From assembly GCF_000473165.1 (NCBI RefSeq), contig NZ_AXBE01000011.1, positions 62,001-126,000 of the forward strand: DNA of 64,000 bases, given 5' to 3'. Positions 1 through 7,643 of this stretch are shown here, in pieces. The notes under the pieces are model-generated. The model made no database searches and was not told the DNA's origin. It was given only the letters and a program-made list of their open reading frames with translations. The translations under genes and the position numbers were made by a program. Source of the stretch: Leisingera aquimarina DSM 24565 (lineage in GTDB: Bacteria > Pseudomonadota > Alphaproteobacteria > Rhodobacterales > Rhodobacteraceae). Within the stretch, counting starts at the first letter, position 1. The number at the start of each line of letters is the position of its first letter.

Positions 1-404
1 CTGCCACTCAACGCGGTGAAGCGCCATTGACGTGCCAGATGCGCCGCCTGGTCCTCCGCTGCGTTTTCGGCGTCCCAGGGCTTTGCGCTCATCCCGGTAC
101 TGGCGACCAACCTGGCGACCTCTGAGTTGGATAATGCTCTTGCGGTATCAAGGATCGTCATGCGTCCGTTGATCACATCAAACGCAAGATGTACGGTACC
201 GCCCACATTCGGACCCACCACCCGGTTCAGAATTGCCACCTCTTCGGCGCAGTCGAGTCCGGAGATCTGGAAACTGCGCCCGTTGGCAGGGGGCGGGCCT
301 GCCGGACCAATGTCCCCACAGGTTGAAGCACCGCCGCAGCAGGCAGATTCATGATCCTGCGTGCAGGTGCTATTGTCATCGTTACGGCGGGTTTCGAGCG
401 GCAT
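1..404 (-). CDS. Heavy-metal P-type ATPase, N-terminal part (runs off left edge)
   Basis: Reading the minus strand from the ATG at 404 gives 134 codons with no stop before the window edge. A Cys/His-rich leader (CTQDHESACCGGASTC, residues about 14-29) is followed by a ferredoxin-fold metal-binding domain with the signature GLDCAEEV. That acidic motif after a single Cys is known from Zn/Cd/Pb-exporting ZntA/CadA-type ATPases, as opposed to the CxxC of copper pumps. The rest of the pump lies outside the window, so substrate class is inferred from the N-terminal domain only. A MerR-type promoter candidate sits just upstream. Confidence 0.85.
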   Translation of the reverse strand, partial: MPLETRRNDDNSTCTQDHESACCGGASTCGDIGPAGPPPANGRSFQISGLDCAEEVAILNRVVGPNVGGTVHLAFDVINGRMTILDTARALSNSEVARLVASTGMSAKPWDAENAAEDQAAHLARQWRFTALSG

Positions 405-443
405 AGGCGGACCTTCAGATTCGACGAGATCCTTCGAACCTAA

Positions 444-475
444 TTCCTACAGCACCTAGAGCTTCAAGTGGTCAA
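444..475 (-). promoter_or_regulatory. Candidate MerR-family promoter of the P-ATPase gene
   Basis: On the minus strand TTGACC (475-470) and TAGGAA (449-444) are separated by 20 bases, the overlong spacing typical of promoters activated by MerR-family metal sensors. The spacer holds an imperfect dyad (ACCACTT...AGGTGCT). The regulator is not visible here. The assignment rests on spacing and position only. Confidence 0.45.
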
Positions 476-600
476 ACCCGTTTTTTCGCTACACGCTCAA
501 ATGCGCCGTAAATGCGAGGGTCCGACCTCTGGCTTGTGGCGAAACATACCGTATGCCAGATTGCCGACGGGAAACAAAAAAGCAAACGGCAGAGGTTCAG

Positions 601-873
601 ATGCAGAAACGAAATGCGGCAATCGTGGCCACAATGCTAATTCTGGCAGGATGCTCTTCCTCTACCAGTGTCTCCGGCAACGCCGCAACGCGGGTCGGAA
701 ACGTGCCTGACGCCGTCGTTGATCTCGCGGCTCCGGGACAAAATCTTGCGTCTGCACGGCTTCTGCCTGAAGACGGCTGCTACTGGTATGAGCATAGCGG
801 GCCAGTTGAAACCACGTTGCTGCCGCTTAGAACAACGGCGGGAAACCCGATCTGTTCGAAACCGGCGGCATAG
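601..873 (+). CDS. Small lipoprotein of unknown function
   Basis: This 90-residue product has a short lipoprotein signal peptide ending in the lipobox LILAGC, so it is probably anchored to a membrane through Cys20. The mature part is short, with two further Cys near the C-terminus, and no family is recognised. The ATG at 601 is preferred over the upstream in-frame ATG at 553 because AGAGG lies a few bases before it and it puts the signal peptide at the N-terminus. It converges on the L,D-transpeptidase gene. Confidence 0.65.
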   Translation: MQKRNAAIVATMLILAGCSSSTSVSGNAATRVGNVPDAVVDLAAPGQNLASARLLPEDGCYWYEHSGPVETTLLPLRTTAGNPICSKPAA

Positions 874-895
874 TACAGATCATGAGACCTCCGCC

Positions 896-1561
896 TCAAC
901 TCTGCGCTGTGATGCCGTCTTCGGCCTCGTATAGAAAGGCCGTCGAACCAGGTTCCACGTTTGGGTAGAGATCGTTGATATGCGCCATCACCATTCGGAC
1001 GCATCCTGAACTTGCCCTGCCACCGATCGAACGCGGCCATGGCGTTCCATGAATACGCAGGTAGGTATCGCGGTTTCCGACATACAAATAGAGAGCGCGG
1101 GAACCTAACGCGTTCTTCGGGCCTGGTTCCTGCCCATCTGCATACTGGGAATAGGCCTCCGGGTCGCGTTCGATCATGGATTGAGTAGGCGTCCAATGCG
1201 GCCACTCAACTTTTCGCCGGATGGTGTAAGTGCCAGGTTCGTACAAATTGCCACGGGCTATGGCCACACCATAGCGCATGGCGGTTCCGCCTTCTTCAAT
1301 GTGGTAAAGATATCGCGCAATGGCATCGACATGGATGTCCCCCGGCACCAACCCGTCGTTTGCAACGACCCGGGTCGGAAGAAAACGTTGATGCAGCCCC
1401 CATGGATTAGACGTTGCCGGATCATAGTTTGGCGGTGTGATTTGAGCGTCCCAATTTGCTTTCTGAGTAGCGGTCGGCCAAGATCCTGCATCCACCGTTC
1501 CTGCAATTGCGGTAGAGAACAGTGCTGACGAACTTGCGACAAAATGGCGTCTCGTAATCAT
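896..1561 (-). CDS. L,D-transpeptidase (YkuD domain), Tat-type signal
   Basis: This 221-residue exported protein starts MITRRHFVASSS, a twin-arginine-like signal. Its C-terminal half carries the YkuD catalytic signature: His171 in RIHGTPW and the nucleophile Cys187 in SSGCVRM. Enzymes of this family form 3-3 peptidoglycan cross-links or attach lipoproteins to peptidoglycan in the periplasm. The gene is unusual here in having a MerR-like promoter upstream and sitting among metal-resistance genes, which suggests envelope remodelling during metal stress (inference). Confidence 0.85.
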   Translation of the reverse strand: MITRRHFVASSSALFSTAIAGTVDAGSWPTATQKANWDAQITPPNYDPATSNPWGLHQRFLPTRVVANDGLVPGDIHVDAIARYLYHIEEGGTAMRYGVAIARGNLYEPGTYTIRRKVEWPHWTPTQSMIERDPEAYSQYADGQEPGPKNALGSRALYLYVGNRDTYLRIHGTPWPRSIGGRASSGCVRMVMAHINDLYPNVEPGSTAFLYEAEDGITAQS

Positions 1562-1609
1562 ATCTGAGAATTCCTCCTGTGCCGTTTGCTTACGTCGAAT
1601 GACCCCACT

Positions 1610-1640
1610 CCGATAAGAGCTACAGCTACTAAAGGGTCAA
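1610..1640 (-). promoter_or_regulatory. MerR-family-type promoter of the L,D-transpeptidase gene
   Basis: Minus-strand TTGACC (1640-1635) and TATCGG (1615-1610) are 19 bases apart. The spacer contains CTTTAGTAGCTGTAG, in the same position as the 15-base operators seen before the mer genes at 22999 and 24051. The 19-base spacing is the hallmark of promoters distorted and activated by MerR-type sensors. Confidence 0.55.
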
Positions 1641-2041
1641 GGGGTTTCTGAGGTCGCGCATAGATTTCTGGACCGGAAAATTTTCGCTTACTGTCCCAAA
1701 CTTGCAAGAACACCGTGGGTAGGGAAAATTTGTTCAATTCAACACGGGGCGGTCTATGACAGCGAAATTGAATGGTGGACTTTGGCCCATCGCGCCACGC
1801 GATGGCTTCGATGGCAGGGCGAACATCGGCCTGCTCAGGACACGGCTTGTTCAAGTGCTCTGATCTGAGAGACGTCGAAGATGTACAAAAATTGATTCAG
1901 AGCCATTTTTGAATGCTTATGCCGCGTCCCGGTATCATGCCGATTGACACGCAGATCTTCGAAATGGATGTGGCGCGGCTCTCGTGCTGTGCCAAATAGG
2001 TCTTGACCCTCCAGCGCCGGAACATTGCATTCTTTCTGGCG
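1641..2041. other. Intergenic stretch without a supported gene
   Basis: About 400 bases lie between the transpeptidase promoter and a small rightward frame. Open frames on the minus strand (1558-1854 and 1835-2101) have no recognisable domain, poor starts and no neighbour logic, so none is called. It may be decayed sequence. Confidence 0.4.
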
Positions 2042-2257
2042 ATGAACCAGAAGCTGATCATTGATGTCTCTTTCTACACGGGCGAGGCGGACTACGGCCA
2101 ACTCGCCCGGAATATTCGTGCGCTAGATCCAGCCTCCAGGATTGACTGGCAAGCCGACTGCCGCCTCGTGCAAATCGAATGCACCTGTGATCCCGGTCTT
2201 GTGCTTGTGGCAGTACAACAGACAGGTTTGATCCCCGGCTCGGCTGCTCGCTTTTGA
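2042..2257 (+). CDS. Small protein with possible degenerate metal-binding (HMA-like) fold
   Basis: This 71-residue frame, starting MNQKLIIDVSFYTG, has a plausible beta-alpha-beta-beta-alpha rhythm like heavy-metal-associated domains, but the CxxC loop is missing; only a CTCD pair occurs late. The frame is open back to an ATG at 2003, and 2042 is chosen because the fold then starts at the N-terminus. The ribosome site is weak. It converges on ccdA with a 14-base gap. It could be a decoy frame; no homologue is recalled with certainty. Confidence 0.4.
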   Translation: MNQKLIIDVSFYTGEADYGQLARNIRALDPASRIDWQADCRLVQIECTCDPGLVLVAVQQTGLIPGSAARF

Positions 2258-2271
2258 CGGTCATCTGGCTG

Positions 2272-3000
2272 TTACCCGATCCGCCCGAGTACCGGAAAGA
2301 CACCGAGCAGCCAGTAGGACAGCGCGGTGAGCTGCCCGGTCATCATCGCCAGTCCCATCATGACCATGACCGCGCCCGCGGCCTGATGCAGGCGACGGCC
2401 GACCCGTCTGGCACCGCGCAAACGGCCAACAAGCCGATCGGTGAACCCGGCAACAATCAGGAACGGCACGCCGAGGCCGGCCGAGTAAACCGCCAGCAGG
2501 GTGACACCTTGACCGACCGTTGCGCTCGCCGCGCTGGCGGTGAGGATTGCGCCGAGAATAGGTCCGATGCAGGGGGTCCAGCCGAAGCCGAATGCTAGAC
2601 CCAGCACATAGGACGCGGTCGGCCTGCCGCCTGGGATGTCGAGATGGAACCGAAAATCGCGTTCCATGGCGCCGATCCGCGCCGCGCCGATCATAAACAA
2701 CCCGAACAGGATCACGATGCCGCCGCCAACGAGATTGAGTTCATACCGCCACCGTAACAGCGCTTGACCCAAGGCCGTTGCCGAGGCCCCGAGCGCCATG
2801 AAAATGGTTGAGAACCCGAGCACGAAGCAGAGGCTGAGCCAAAGGGTCTGGGCCCGTCCGACCTCGACACCGCCAGCGGTGGTCCGTCCTGCAATATAGG
2901 AGACATAGCCCGGCACCAATGGCAGCACACAGGGCGATACGAAGGAGATCGCCCCGGCCAGCAGGGCCGCGGTTATCCCCAGTAGTGAAAGATCAGCCAT
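2272..3000 (-). CDS. ccdA: CcdA-type thiol-electron transporter
   Basis: This 242-residue inner-membrane protein has six predicted helices and the conserved Cys-Pro pairs: FVSPCVLPLVPGY near residue 23 and GWTPCIGPIL near residue 140. CcdA passes electrons from cytoplasmic thioredoxin to periplasmic thioredoxin-like proteins, supporting cytochrome c maturation and copper-site assembly. It is the last gene of a tight minus-strand series that encodes its likely clients (SCO, DsbA, TlpA and CcmG types). Its start codon is 15 bases downstream of the preceding SCO-like gene's stop. Confidence 0.9.
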   Translation of the reverse strand: MADLSLLGITAALLAGAISFVSPCVLPLVPGYVSYIAGRTTAGGVEVGRAQTLWLSLCFVLGFSTIFMALGASATALGQALLRWRYELNLVGGGIVILFGLFMIGAARIGAMERDFRFHLDIPGGRPTASYVLGLAFGFGWTPCIGPILGAILTASAASATVGQGVTLLAVYSAGLGVPFLIVAGFTDRLVGRLRGARRVGRRLHQAAGAVMVMMGLAMMTGQLTALSYWLLGVFPVLGRIG

Positions 3001-3015
3001 GCGCTATCTCCAATT

Positions 3016-3621
3016 TCAATTGAAAATTCCAAGGATCCGGTCCAGCAGTCCCGGCTTTGGCAAGGGCGCGCGGGTCAACTCGTTGATATAGAGAACGAGG
3101 TTGACCCGGCCGAACTCCACTCCATGGAAAATGCCCGCATGACGCCCGCCCCGTGCGATGACGTGGACCATGGGTGCCTCGCTTTCACGCTCTGAAAGCG
3201 CCGCATATGACGCGGCTGCGGCCGCCGTGCCGTTTTCCGCGGCGACATGGCTCCAGTTCGGGCCGTCCCAGCCTGATTCAGTTGCCGCGCCGGCAGTCAG
3301 AAAGACAACCATCTCGCGCATTGGCGTGACATTCACCGCTTCCTGAACTTCCCTCAGGAGGGCCTGCTGCGCCGCACAGGGGGTGCCGCAGGCGCTCGGA
3401 ATGAAGCTGAGTACCACGATCTTATCTTTCATATCGTGTATCTGGACGACCGCGCCGCTGGCATCTGTCAGTGCCAGTTGTGGCGCCCGGCGCAGGTCGG
3501 TCGGTTCGAATGCAGGTTCCCGCTTGGCCATCACCTCATCGATCCTCGCTCCGGGGTGATGGGCGGCGGTCTCCACGGCAGGCACGAGCAGCAGCGCAAG
3601 GGCAACAACCATGCGTTTCAT
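3016..3621 (-). CDS. SCO1/SenC-like thioredoxin-fold protein
   Basis: This 201-residue protein has a signal peptide (cleavage likely after VETAA) and a thioredoxin-fold core with C78-G-T-P-C82, the CxxxC spacing of SCO copper-insertion proteins. Further on, a His in the FHGVEFG segment may be the third ligand. SCO proteins donate copper to the CuA site of cytochrome oxidase or act as thiol reductases. It overlaps the PCu(A)C gene by 4 bases (ATGA), so the two are probably translationally coupled. Confidence 0.8.
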   Translation of the reverse strand: MKRMVVALALLLVPAVETAAHHPGARIDEVMAKREPAFEPTDLRRAPQLALTDASGAVVQIHDMKDKIVVLSFIPSACGTPCAAQQALLREVQEAVNVTPMREMVVFLTAGAATESGWDGPNWSHVAAENGTAAAAASYAALSERESEAPMVHVIARGGRHAGIFHGVEFGRVNLVLYINELTRAPLPKPGLLDRILGIFN

Positions 3622-4058
3622 TCCGTGCCCTCCGGCCCGGTGGCGGCGATGCCCAGAACCGGCACCTCAACCGTGATCTCGCCCGCGGTTTCGAAAGTCA
3701 GGGTCAGCGGAAAGTTCGTGCCCTCTTCAAGCTTCTGTGTGAGCTGCATCAGCATCAGGTGCATGTCACCGGGCGCAAGCGTCACGGTTTCGCCCTCCGG
3801 CAGGTCCAGTGCGTCGAGATGCACCATGCGAGAGACACCGTTTTCGCCGGACTCGACCGCGTGGAGCATGACCTCGCCTGCAACCGGGCTCGACACAGAC
3901 AGCAGGCGATCGCCCGTTTCGCTTGTCAGGCTCAGGTATCCGGCTCCCGGCCGCCCGGCGATAATGGTTGCGCGCGCCCAGGGGGCGGAGACCTTCACCT
4001 CAGCTATGGACAAAGTTGGCAGAGTGGCAATGAACGCCGCACCTAAGAAATGTTTCAT
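3618..4058 (-). CDS. PCu(A)C periplasmic copper chaperone
   Basis: This 146-residue exported protein has the PCu(A)C copper(I)-binding signature H66-x11-M78-x21-H100-x-M102. In well-studied relatives it hands copper to SCO or directly to CuA of the aa3/cbb3 oxidases. Overlap with both neighbours (4 bases each side) places it in a SCO-PCuAC-SCO translational unit. No key ligand is missing. Confidence 0.9.
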   Translation of the reverse strand: MKHFLGAAFIATLPTLSIAEVKVSAPWARATIIAGRPGAGYLSLTSETGDRLLSVSSPVAGEVMLHAVESGENGVSRMVHLDALDLPEGETVTLAPGDMHLMLMQLTQKLEEGTNFPLTLTFETAGEITVEVPVLGIAATGPEGTE

Positions 4059-4699
4059 CCGGATCGTTCCTCGTTTTCAATCAGGCTGGAGATGTGCTTC
4101 GCCAGGTCTCCGGCCGACTGGTCGCTCTCAATGAACACATCCTCGAAACGTCCATCGGGGCGCATCAGGTAGATGTGGCCGGGATGGGCCATGAGATACC
4201 CGTCAGGGGCGGTCTCGTTTTCTGATCGCTCATACCAGACGCGAAAATTGCCGGCCGCCTCGGCCACCTGTGCTTCGGTGCCGGTCAAGCCGACCATTCG
4301 CGGATGGAAGGCGGAGACATAGTTGCCCATCACCTCGGCCGTGTCCCGCGCCGGATCTACAGTGATGAAAATCGGCACAACGCGCTCGGCCTGCGGACCG
4401 AGACTGTCCATGGCATTTGCCAGATAAGCCAGCGTCGTCGGGCAGATGTCCGGGCAGTAGGTGAAGCCGAAGAAGACGAGCTGCCAGCGCCCGGCATAGG
4501 TTTCCGCCGTCACGGCCTGCCCGGTGTGGTCGGTCAGGGAATAGGCGTTGCGGATCGCGGCCTCGCCAGTGACCACAGGTGAGGGCAGTTCAGGCGGATG
4601 CAGCATTCGCCAGGAAAAAGCTCCTGCGAAGGTGAACACCGCCACGGCAGCAAAGCTCCAGATGGCTACCCGGACCTTGTAAAGGCTCGTTCTCTGCAT
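4055..4699 (-). CDS. SCO1/SenC family copper metallochaperone
   Basis: This 214-residue protein is anchored by an N-terminal helix (about residues 12-28). The conserved copper ligands are present: C82-P-D-I-C86-P and the distal His in AHPGHIY (H172/H175). It is a canonical SCO protein of usual length, unlike the shorter-motif paralogue at 3016. Two SCO types with a PCu(A)C gene between them point to assembly of a CuA-like or multicopper site. Confidence 0.92.
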   Translation of the reverse strand: MQRTSLYKVRVAIWSFAAVAVFTFAGAFSWRMLHPPELPSPVVTGEAAIRNAYSLTDHTGQAVTAETYAGRWQLVFFGFTYCPDICPTTLAYLANAMDSLGPQAERVVPIFITVDPARDTAEVMGNYVSAFHPRMVGLTGTEAQVAEAAGNFRVWYERSENETAPDGYLMAHPGHIYLMRPDGRFEDVFIESDQSAGDLAKHISSLIENEERSG

Positions 4700-4700
4700 C

Positions 4701-5459
4701 TTAAGGTTCTCCAGAAAGGTCCCGCGCTTCGGCGATCATGGCTGCGAGCTGGTCTTGTTCCGCGAAGCCGGGCACAAGGTTGCCGCCGATAATGAAGGTC
4801 GGCGTGCCGGAAATTCCGAGCTGCTGCGCAAGTTCGCGCGACCGGGCGATATGTTCATCGACTTCGGGCGCGTGCATATCGGCTTGAAGCCGTTCGAAAT
4901 CTAATCCTACCTCATTGGCGGTACGGCGGATCGTGGCTGTGTTGGCCCGAGGTTGTGCCATCAGCGCATCATGAAACTCAGCGTATTTTCCCTGAGCCCG
5001 CGCCGCGAGAGACGCACGGGCAGCGGTCTCGGAATCCGGCCCAAGGATCGGAAACTTTCGCATGACAACCCGCAAATCGGGGTCCTCGTCAATAAGGGCA
5101 TTCACCTCCGGTGCAGCCCGCCGGCAATACGGGCAGTTGTAGTCAAAGAACTCGACAATGACGGTGCCGCCATCGGGGTTGCCGAGGCTTCCGGCGTTCT
5201 GATCGGACTGCAGATCATTTCGAAGATCCGCAATCGCCGCGCGCCGCCTGTTCTCAGTCTCGGCCGCAACCTGCTCCTGGTAAGCCATAATCGAGTCGAT
5301 GATGACCTCGGGGTTTTCTCTGATTGTGTTCAGGATCAGAGCGTGGATCGCATCCTGCTGCACGTCGCTGAACGGTGTCGATTGCTGCGCGGCGGCCGGA
5401 CCCACGCCGGTCAGCAAAGCCGTGATGGCGCCGAGAATGCGCGCTCTAATTCCAGTCAT
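4701..5459 (-). CDS. DsbA/DsbG-family periplasmic disulfide oxidoreductase
   Basis: This 252-residue product has a signal peptide ending near AAAQQ, a helical N-terminal extension (about 30-80), and a thioredoxin fold with C109-P-Y-C112 and the cis-proline loop GTPTFIIGG. This architecture (Com1-like, DSBA domain) belongs to periplasmic oxidases or isomerases used in copper and mercury tolerance and in cytochrome assembly. It follows the hairpin at 5486-5512 and abuts the SCO gene with a 1-base gap. Confidence 0.88.
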   Translation of the reverse strand: MTGIRARILGAITALLTGVGPAAAQQSTPFSDVQQDAIHALILNTIRENPEVIIDSIMAYQEQVAAETENRRRAAIADLRNDLQSDQNAGSLGNPDGGTVIVEFFDYNCPYCRRAAPEVNALIDEDPDLRVVMRKFPILGPDSETAARASLAARAQGKYAEFHDALMAQPRANTATIRRTANEVGLDFERLQADMHAPEVDEHIARSRELAQQLGISGTPTFIIGGNLVPGFAEQDQLAAMIAEARDLSGEP

Positions 5460-5485
5460 GCCATTTCCTTTCGCATCTGCTGAAA

Positions 5486-5512
5486 GACCGGGGGCGTTCC
5501 CTTCCCCCGGTC
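5486..5512. terminator. Perfect 9-bp hairpin between two operon genes
   Basis: GACCGGGGG (5486-5494) pairs perfectly with CCCCCGGTC (5504-5512) around a 9-base loop, lying between the Met-rich protein gene and the dsbA-like gene. On the minus strand only TTTC follows, so it is a weak terminator at best; it may instead be a processing or stability stem that sets gene ratios. Confidence 0.5.
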
Positions 5513-5519
5513 ATTTTAT

Positions 5520-5774
5520 TCAGCCCTTGTCCGTCGAGTGGTCGTGCTGCCCCATGTGGTCTGTCATGGCCTGCATCATCTCGGTACAAGCCTCCATCAT
5601 AGGTGCCATCTGCTGCATCATGCCCATCATGCCGGACATGTTGCCCTCGCCCATCATCATGCCATTGCCTTGCAACATTTGTTCCTGTGACTCGTCGTTT
5701 TGTGCCAACGCGATCGAGGAGGTCAGGGCCATAGCGAGCGCGGCCGAAAGACCGAGTTTGGTTGCGGTTTTCAT
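5520..5774 (-). CDS. Methionine-rich small periplasmic protein
   Basis: This 84-residue protein has a clear signal peptide (cleavage after SIALA) and a mature part of about 60 residues with around 18 Met, one Cys and a His tail (DHMGQHDHS). Methionine clusters such as MSGMMGMMQQMAPMM bind Cu(I)/Ag(I) in periplasmic copper proteins (CopA, CueO and PcoE-type tails). It probably buffers copper in the periplasm for the surrounding SCO/PCu(A)C proteins (inference). The start has a good GGAA ribosome site. Confidence 0.75.
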   Translation of the reverse strand: MKTATKLGLSAALAMALTSSIALAQNDESQEQMLQGNGMMMGEGNMSGMMGMMQQMAPMMEACTEMMQAMTDHMGQHDHSTDKG

Positions 5775-5800
5775 CTTCAGTTCCTTTCCTTGGTTGAAAT

Positions 5801-6076
5801 TCAGTCACTCGTATCGACGGGCGCGCTTTTCGGCGTTTTCTTGGCATCACAGCCCTTGCTTTTGCACATGACGCAGTATCCGGTGGCGCACATCACGGCG
5901 CAGGGAGCGAGGCTGAGGATCAGGGGGGCCGCCCCGATTGCAGTGAGCCATCCCCAGTTCAGTGCCATGCCGGCGCCGATGACAGCCATGGCGGCAATCA
6001 CCAGACCCCTTCGGCCAAGCGGCAGCCGAAAGCCTGGAGACCGGGTCGGGTTTGTCAGGTCAGGTGTGTCAGGCAT
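5801..6076 (-). CDS. Small Cys-rich inner-membrane protein
   Basis: This 91-residue protein has two predicted helices (about 27-44 and 48-66). The second helix runs into CAVMCATGYCVMC, four Cys in 13 residues, followed by KSKGCD. This spacing suggests a membrane-embedded soft-metal site. No family is recognised. It sits between the Met-rich protein and the TlpA-like protein, within the same closely spaced run. Confidence 0.7.
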   Translation of the reverse strand: MPDTPDLTNPTRSPGFRLPLGRRGLVIAAMAVIGAGMALNWGWLTAIGAAPLILSLAPCAVMCATGYCVMCKSKGCDAKKTPKSAPVDTSD

Positions 6077-6079
6077 CGG

Positions 6080-6601
6080 TCAGTTACTCCCTCTCGCGAT
6101 AATGGATTGGAATTGCGCGATCGCCTCAGGGCTGTCCCATTCAGCAGGACCAACCAATCGGCCGAGTTCGCGTCCCTGACGGTCGATCAGGATCGTCGTC
6201 GGCAGCCCATAGGCCGCAAAAGCCATCATGACGCGGATATCTTCAGCCAGGTACATTCCGAGATGTTGAACCCCGATCTCTTCATAGAACCGGCGGATCA
6301 CCGGTAATCCAGCGCGGTCGATTGAGAGCGGCAGAACCTGGAAATCGTCGCTTCCAAGTCGCGCCTGGAGCGCGTCAAGCGTTGGCATTTCCTCGCGGCA
6401 GGGCACGCACCAAGTTGCCCAGATATTCAGCAGCACAACCTTGCCGTGGAAATCATCGAGCGTGAGGTCACTACCTTCGCCATCCACGAAAGGCGGAGAT
6501 AGCATCGGACGCGGATTGTCATGGAGCTGTATCAAAGGCCGTGCAAAGGCGGGCCCGGATGCCAGCGCCATCGCTCCCGTCAGAAAAAATCGCCGTTTCA
6601 T
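6080..6601 (-). CDS. TlpA/ResA-like periplasmic thiol-disulfide oxidoreductase
   Basis: This 173-residue protein starts MKRRFFLTGAMALAS, a short export signal. The thioredoxin-like core carries WATWC65VPC68REEMP and a late cis-Pro loop (GLPTTILID). WCVPC reductases of this group keep apocytochrome or SCO/CuA thiols reduced, taking electrons from CcdA. It overlaps the CcmG-like gene upstream by 4 bases. Confidence 0.88.
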   Translation of the reverse strand: MKRRFFLTGAMALASGPAFARPLIQLHDNPRPMLSPPFVDGEGSDLTLDDFHGKVVLLNIWATWCVPCREEMPTLDALQARLGSDDFQVLPLSIDRAGLPVIRRFYEEIGVQHLGMYLAEDIRVMMAFAAYGLPTTILIDRQGRELGRLVGPAEWDSPEAIAQFQSIIARGSN

Positions 6602-7170
6602 TGCGCGGCCTCCTCTTGCAACCTGCGCACCAGCGGCAGGATTTCTGTATCCAGGATTTGCCGGTTAAACGGCCCGACGTGCTTGTGTGCGATCCGGCCT
6701 TCGGCATCGATCACATAGGTTTCAGGCACGCCGTAGACGCCCCAGTCGATCGCCACGCGCCCGTCGCGATCCGCGCCGATGCTAGTGAATGGATTGCCCA
6801 GCTCGTCCAGAAACGCCTGTGCCTCGTCGGCGGCGTCCTTGTAGTTGATGCCGTAGATCGGCACTTCGCCCGTTCCGGCGAGTTCCACCATCAGCGGGTT
6901 TTCGGCCCGGCAGGGCACGCACCAGGAGGCCCAGACATTGACAAGGGAAACGTGCCCCGTCAGGTCGGCCGAAGAGAGCCCGTCCTCCTGGCCTTCGATT
7001 GGCGGCAGCGTGAATTCCGGCACCGGCCGCCCGATAAGGGCCGAGGGCAGCCGGTCGTCGTTGTTGAAGAGTCCCCAAAAGAAAAACGCGCCAAGCCCGG
7101 CGAAAATTACTATCGGCAGCAGCATCATTGGGGAAAAGCGCCGCGCCCGATGGCCAGTCTGTGCCTTCAT
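6598..7170 (-). CDS. CcmG/DsbE-like thioredoxin
   Basis: This 190-residue protein is membrane-anchored by a helix at about 15-33. It contains WASWC84VPC87RAENP, the GINYKD segment characteristic of CcmG/DsbE and the GVPETYVID cis-Pro loop. CcmG reduces apocytochrome c before haem attachment, and a c-type cytochrome gene directly precedes it (4-base overlap). It may serve that cytochrome or act as a general reductase beside CcdA. Confidence 0.88.
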   Translation of the reverse strand: MKAQTGHRARRFSPMMLLPIVIFAGLGAFFFWGLFNNDDRLPSALIGRPVPEFTLPPIEGQEDGLSSADLTGHVSLVNVWASWCVPCRAENPLMVELAGTGEVPIYGINYKDAADEAQAFLDELGNPFTSIGADRDGRVAIDWGVYGVPETYVIDAEGRIAHKHVGPFNRQILDTEILPLVRRLQEEAAQ

Positions 7171-7643
7171 GACCCCTCCCCTTCGCTCTCGTTGATCCCG
7201 GCCTGTGCAGCACGCTGACGTTCGGGCCAGGTGCTCTTGATGAAGGCGAGAACCGCGATGATCTCGGCGTCGCTCAGAATGTTCTGATAAGCGGGCATGT
7301 CGCTTTCGTAGCCCGGCACGACAGAGCCCACCCCGAGTTTCGTAATGGTAAAGAGCTGGCGATCGGAATGGTGCCAGGTGTGACCGGTTTTGTCATGCGG
7401 CGGCGCAGGCATGCGGCCGTTGGCATTGCGGCGGCGCCAGTCCGGCGCCCCCTCAAGATCGGCGCCATGGCAGGACGCGCAGGATTCGGCGTAAAGCACT
7501 TCGCCGCGCGTGATCTGCTCCGGCGCGATGATCTGTCCGAGAAAGGTGACCGGTTCCGGTTCGGCCTGCTGGGTCTCCGCTCCAACCGCGACGGCCAAGC
7601 CTGACATCGCCAGCCCCGCTATTGTCAACAGACGCATCCTCAT
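7167..7643 (-). CDS. Monohaem c-type cytochrome
   Basis: The 158-residue product has a signal peptide and the haem site C55-A-S-C58-H59. Downstream, VGSVVPGYESDMPAYQNIL supplies the distal Met ligand. It resembles small class I cytochromes of the DMSO/nitrite or alcohol-oxidation type. The start at 7643 (MRMRLL) is chosen over a long upstream extension because it begins the signal peptide and overlaps the previous gene's stop in a CATGA-type junction. Electrons could flow from the multicopper oxidase region. Confidence 0.85.
   Translation of the reverse strand: MRMRLLTIAGLAMSGLAVAVGAETQQAEPEPVTFLGQIIAPEQITRGEVLYAESCASCHGADLEGAPDWRRRNANGRMPAPPHDKTGHTWHHSDRQLFTITKLGVGSVVPGYESDMPAYQNILSDAEIIAVLAFIKSTWPERQRAAQAGINESEGEGS

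Noticed and set aside
5446..5850. 134-codon minus-strand frame over the Met-rich gene
   Set aside because: Shadow in another frame; the Met-rich protein has signal peptide, ribosome site and sensible neighbours.
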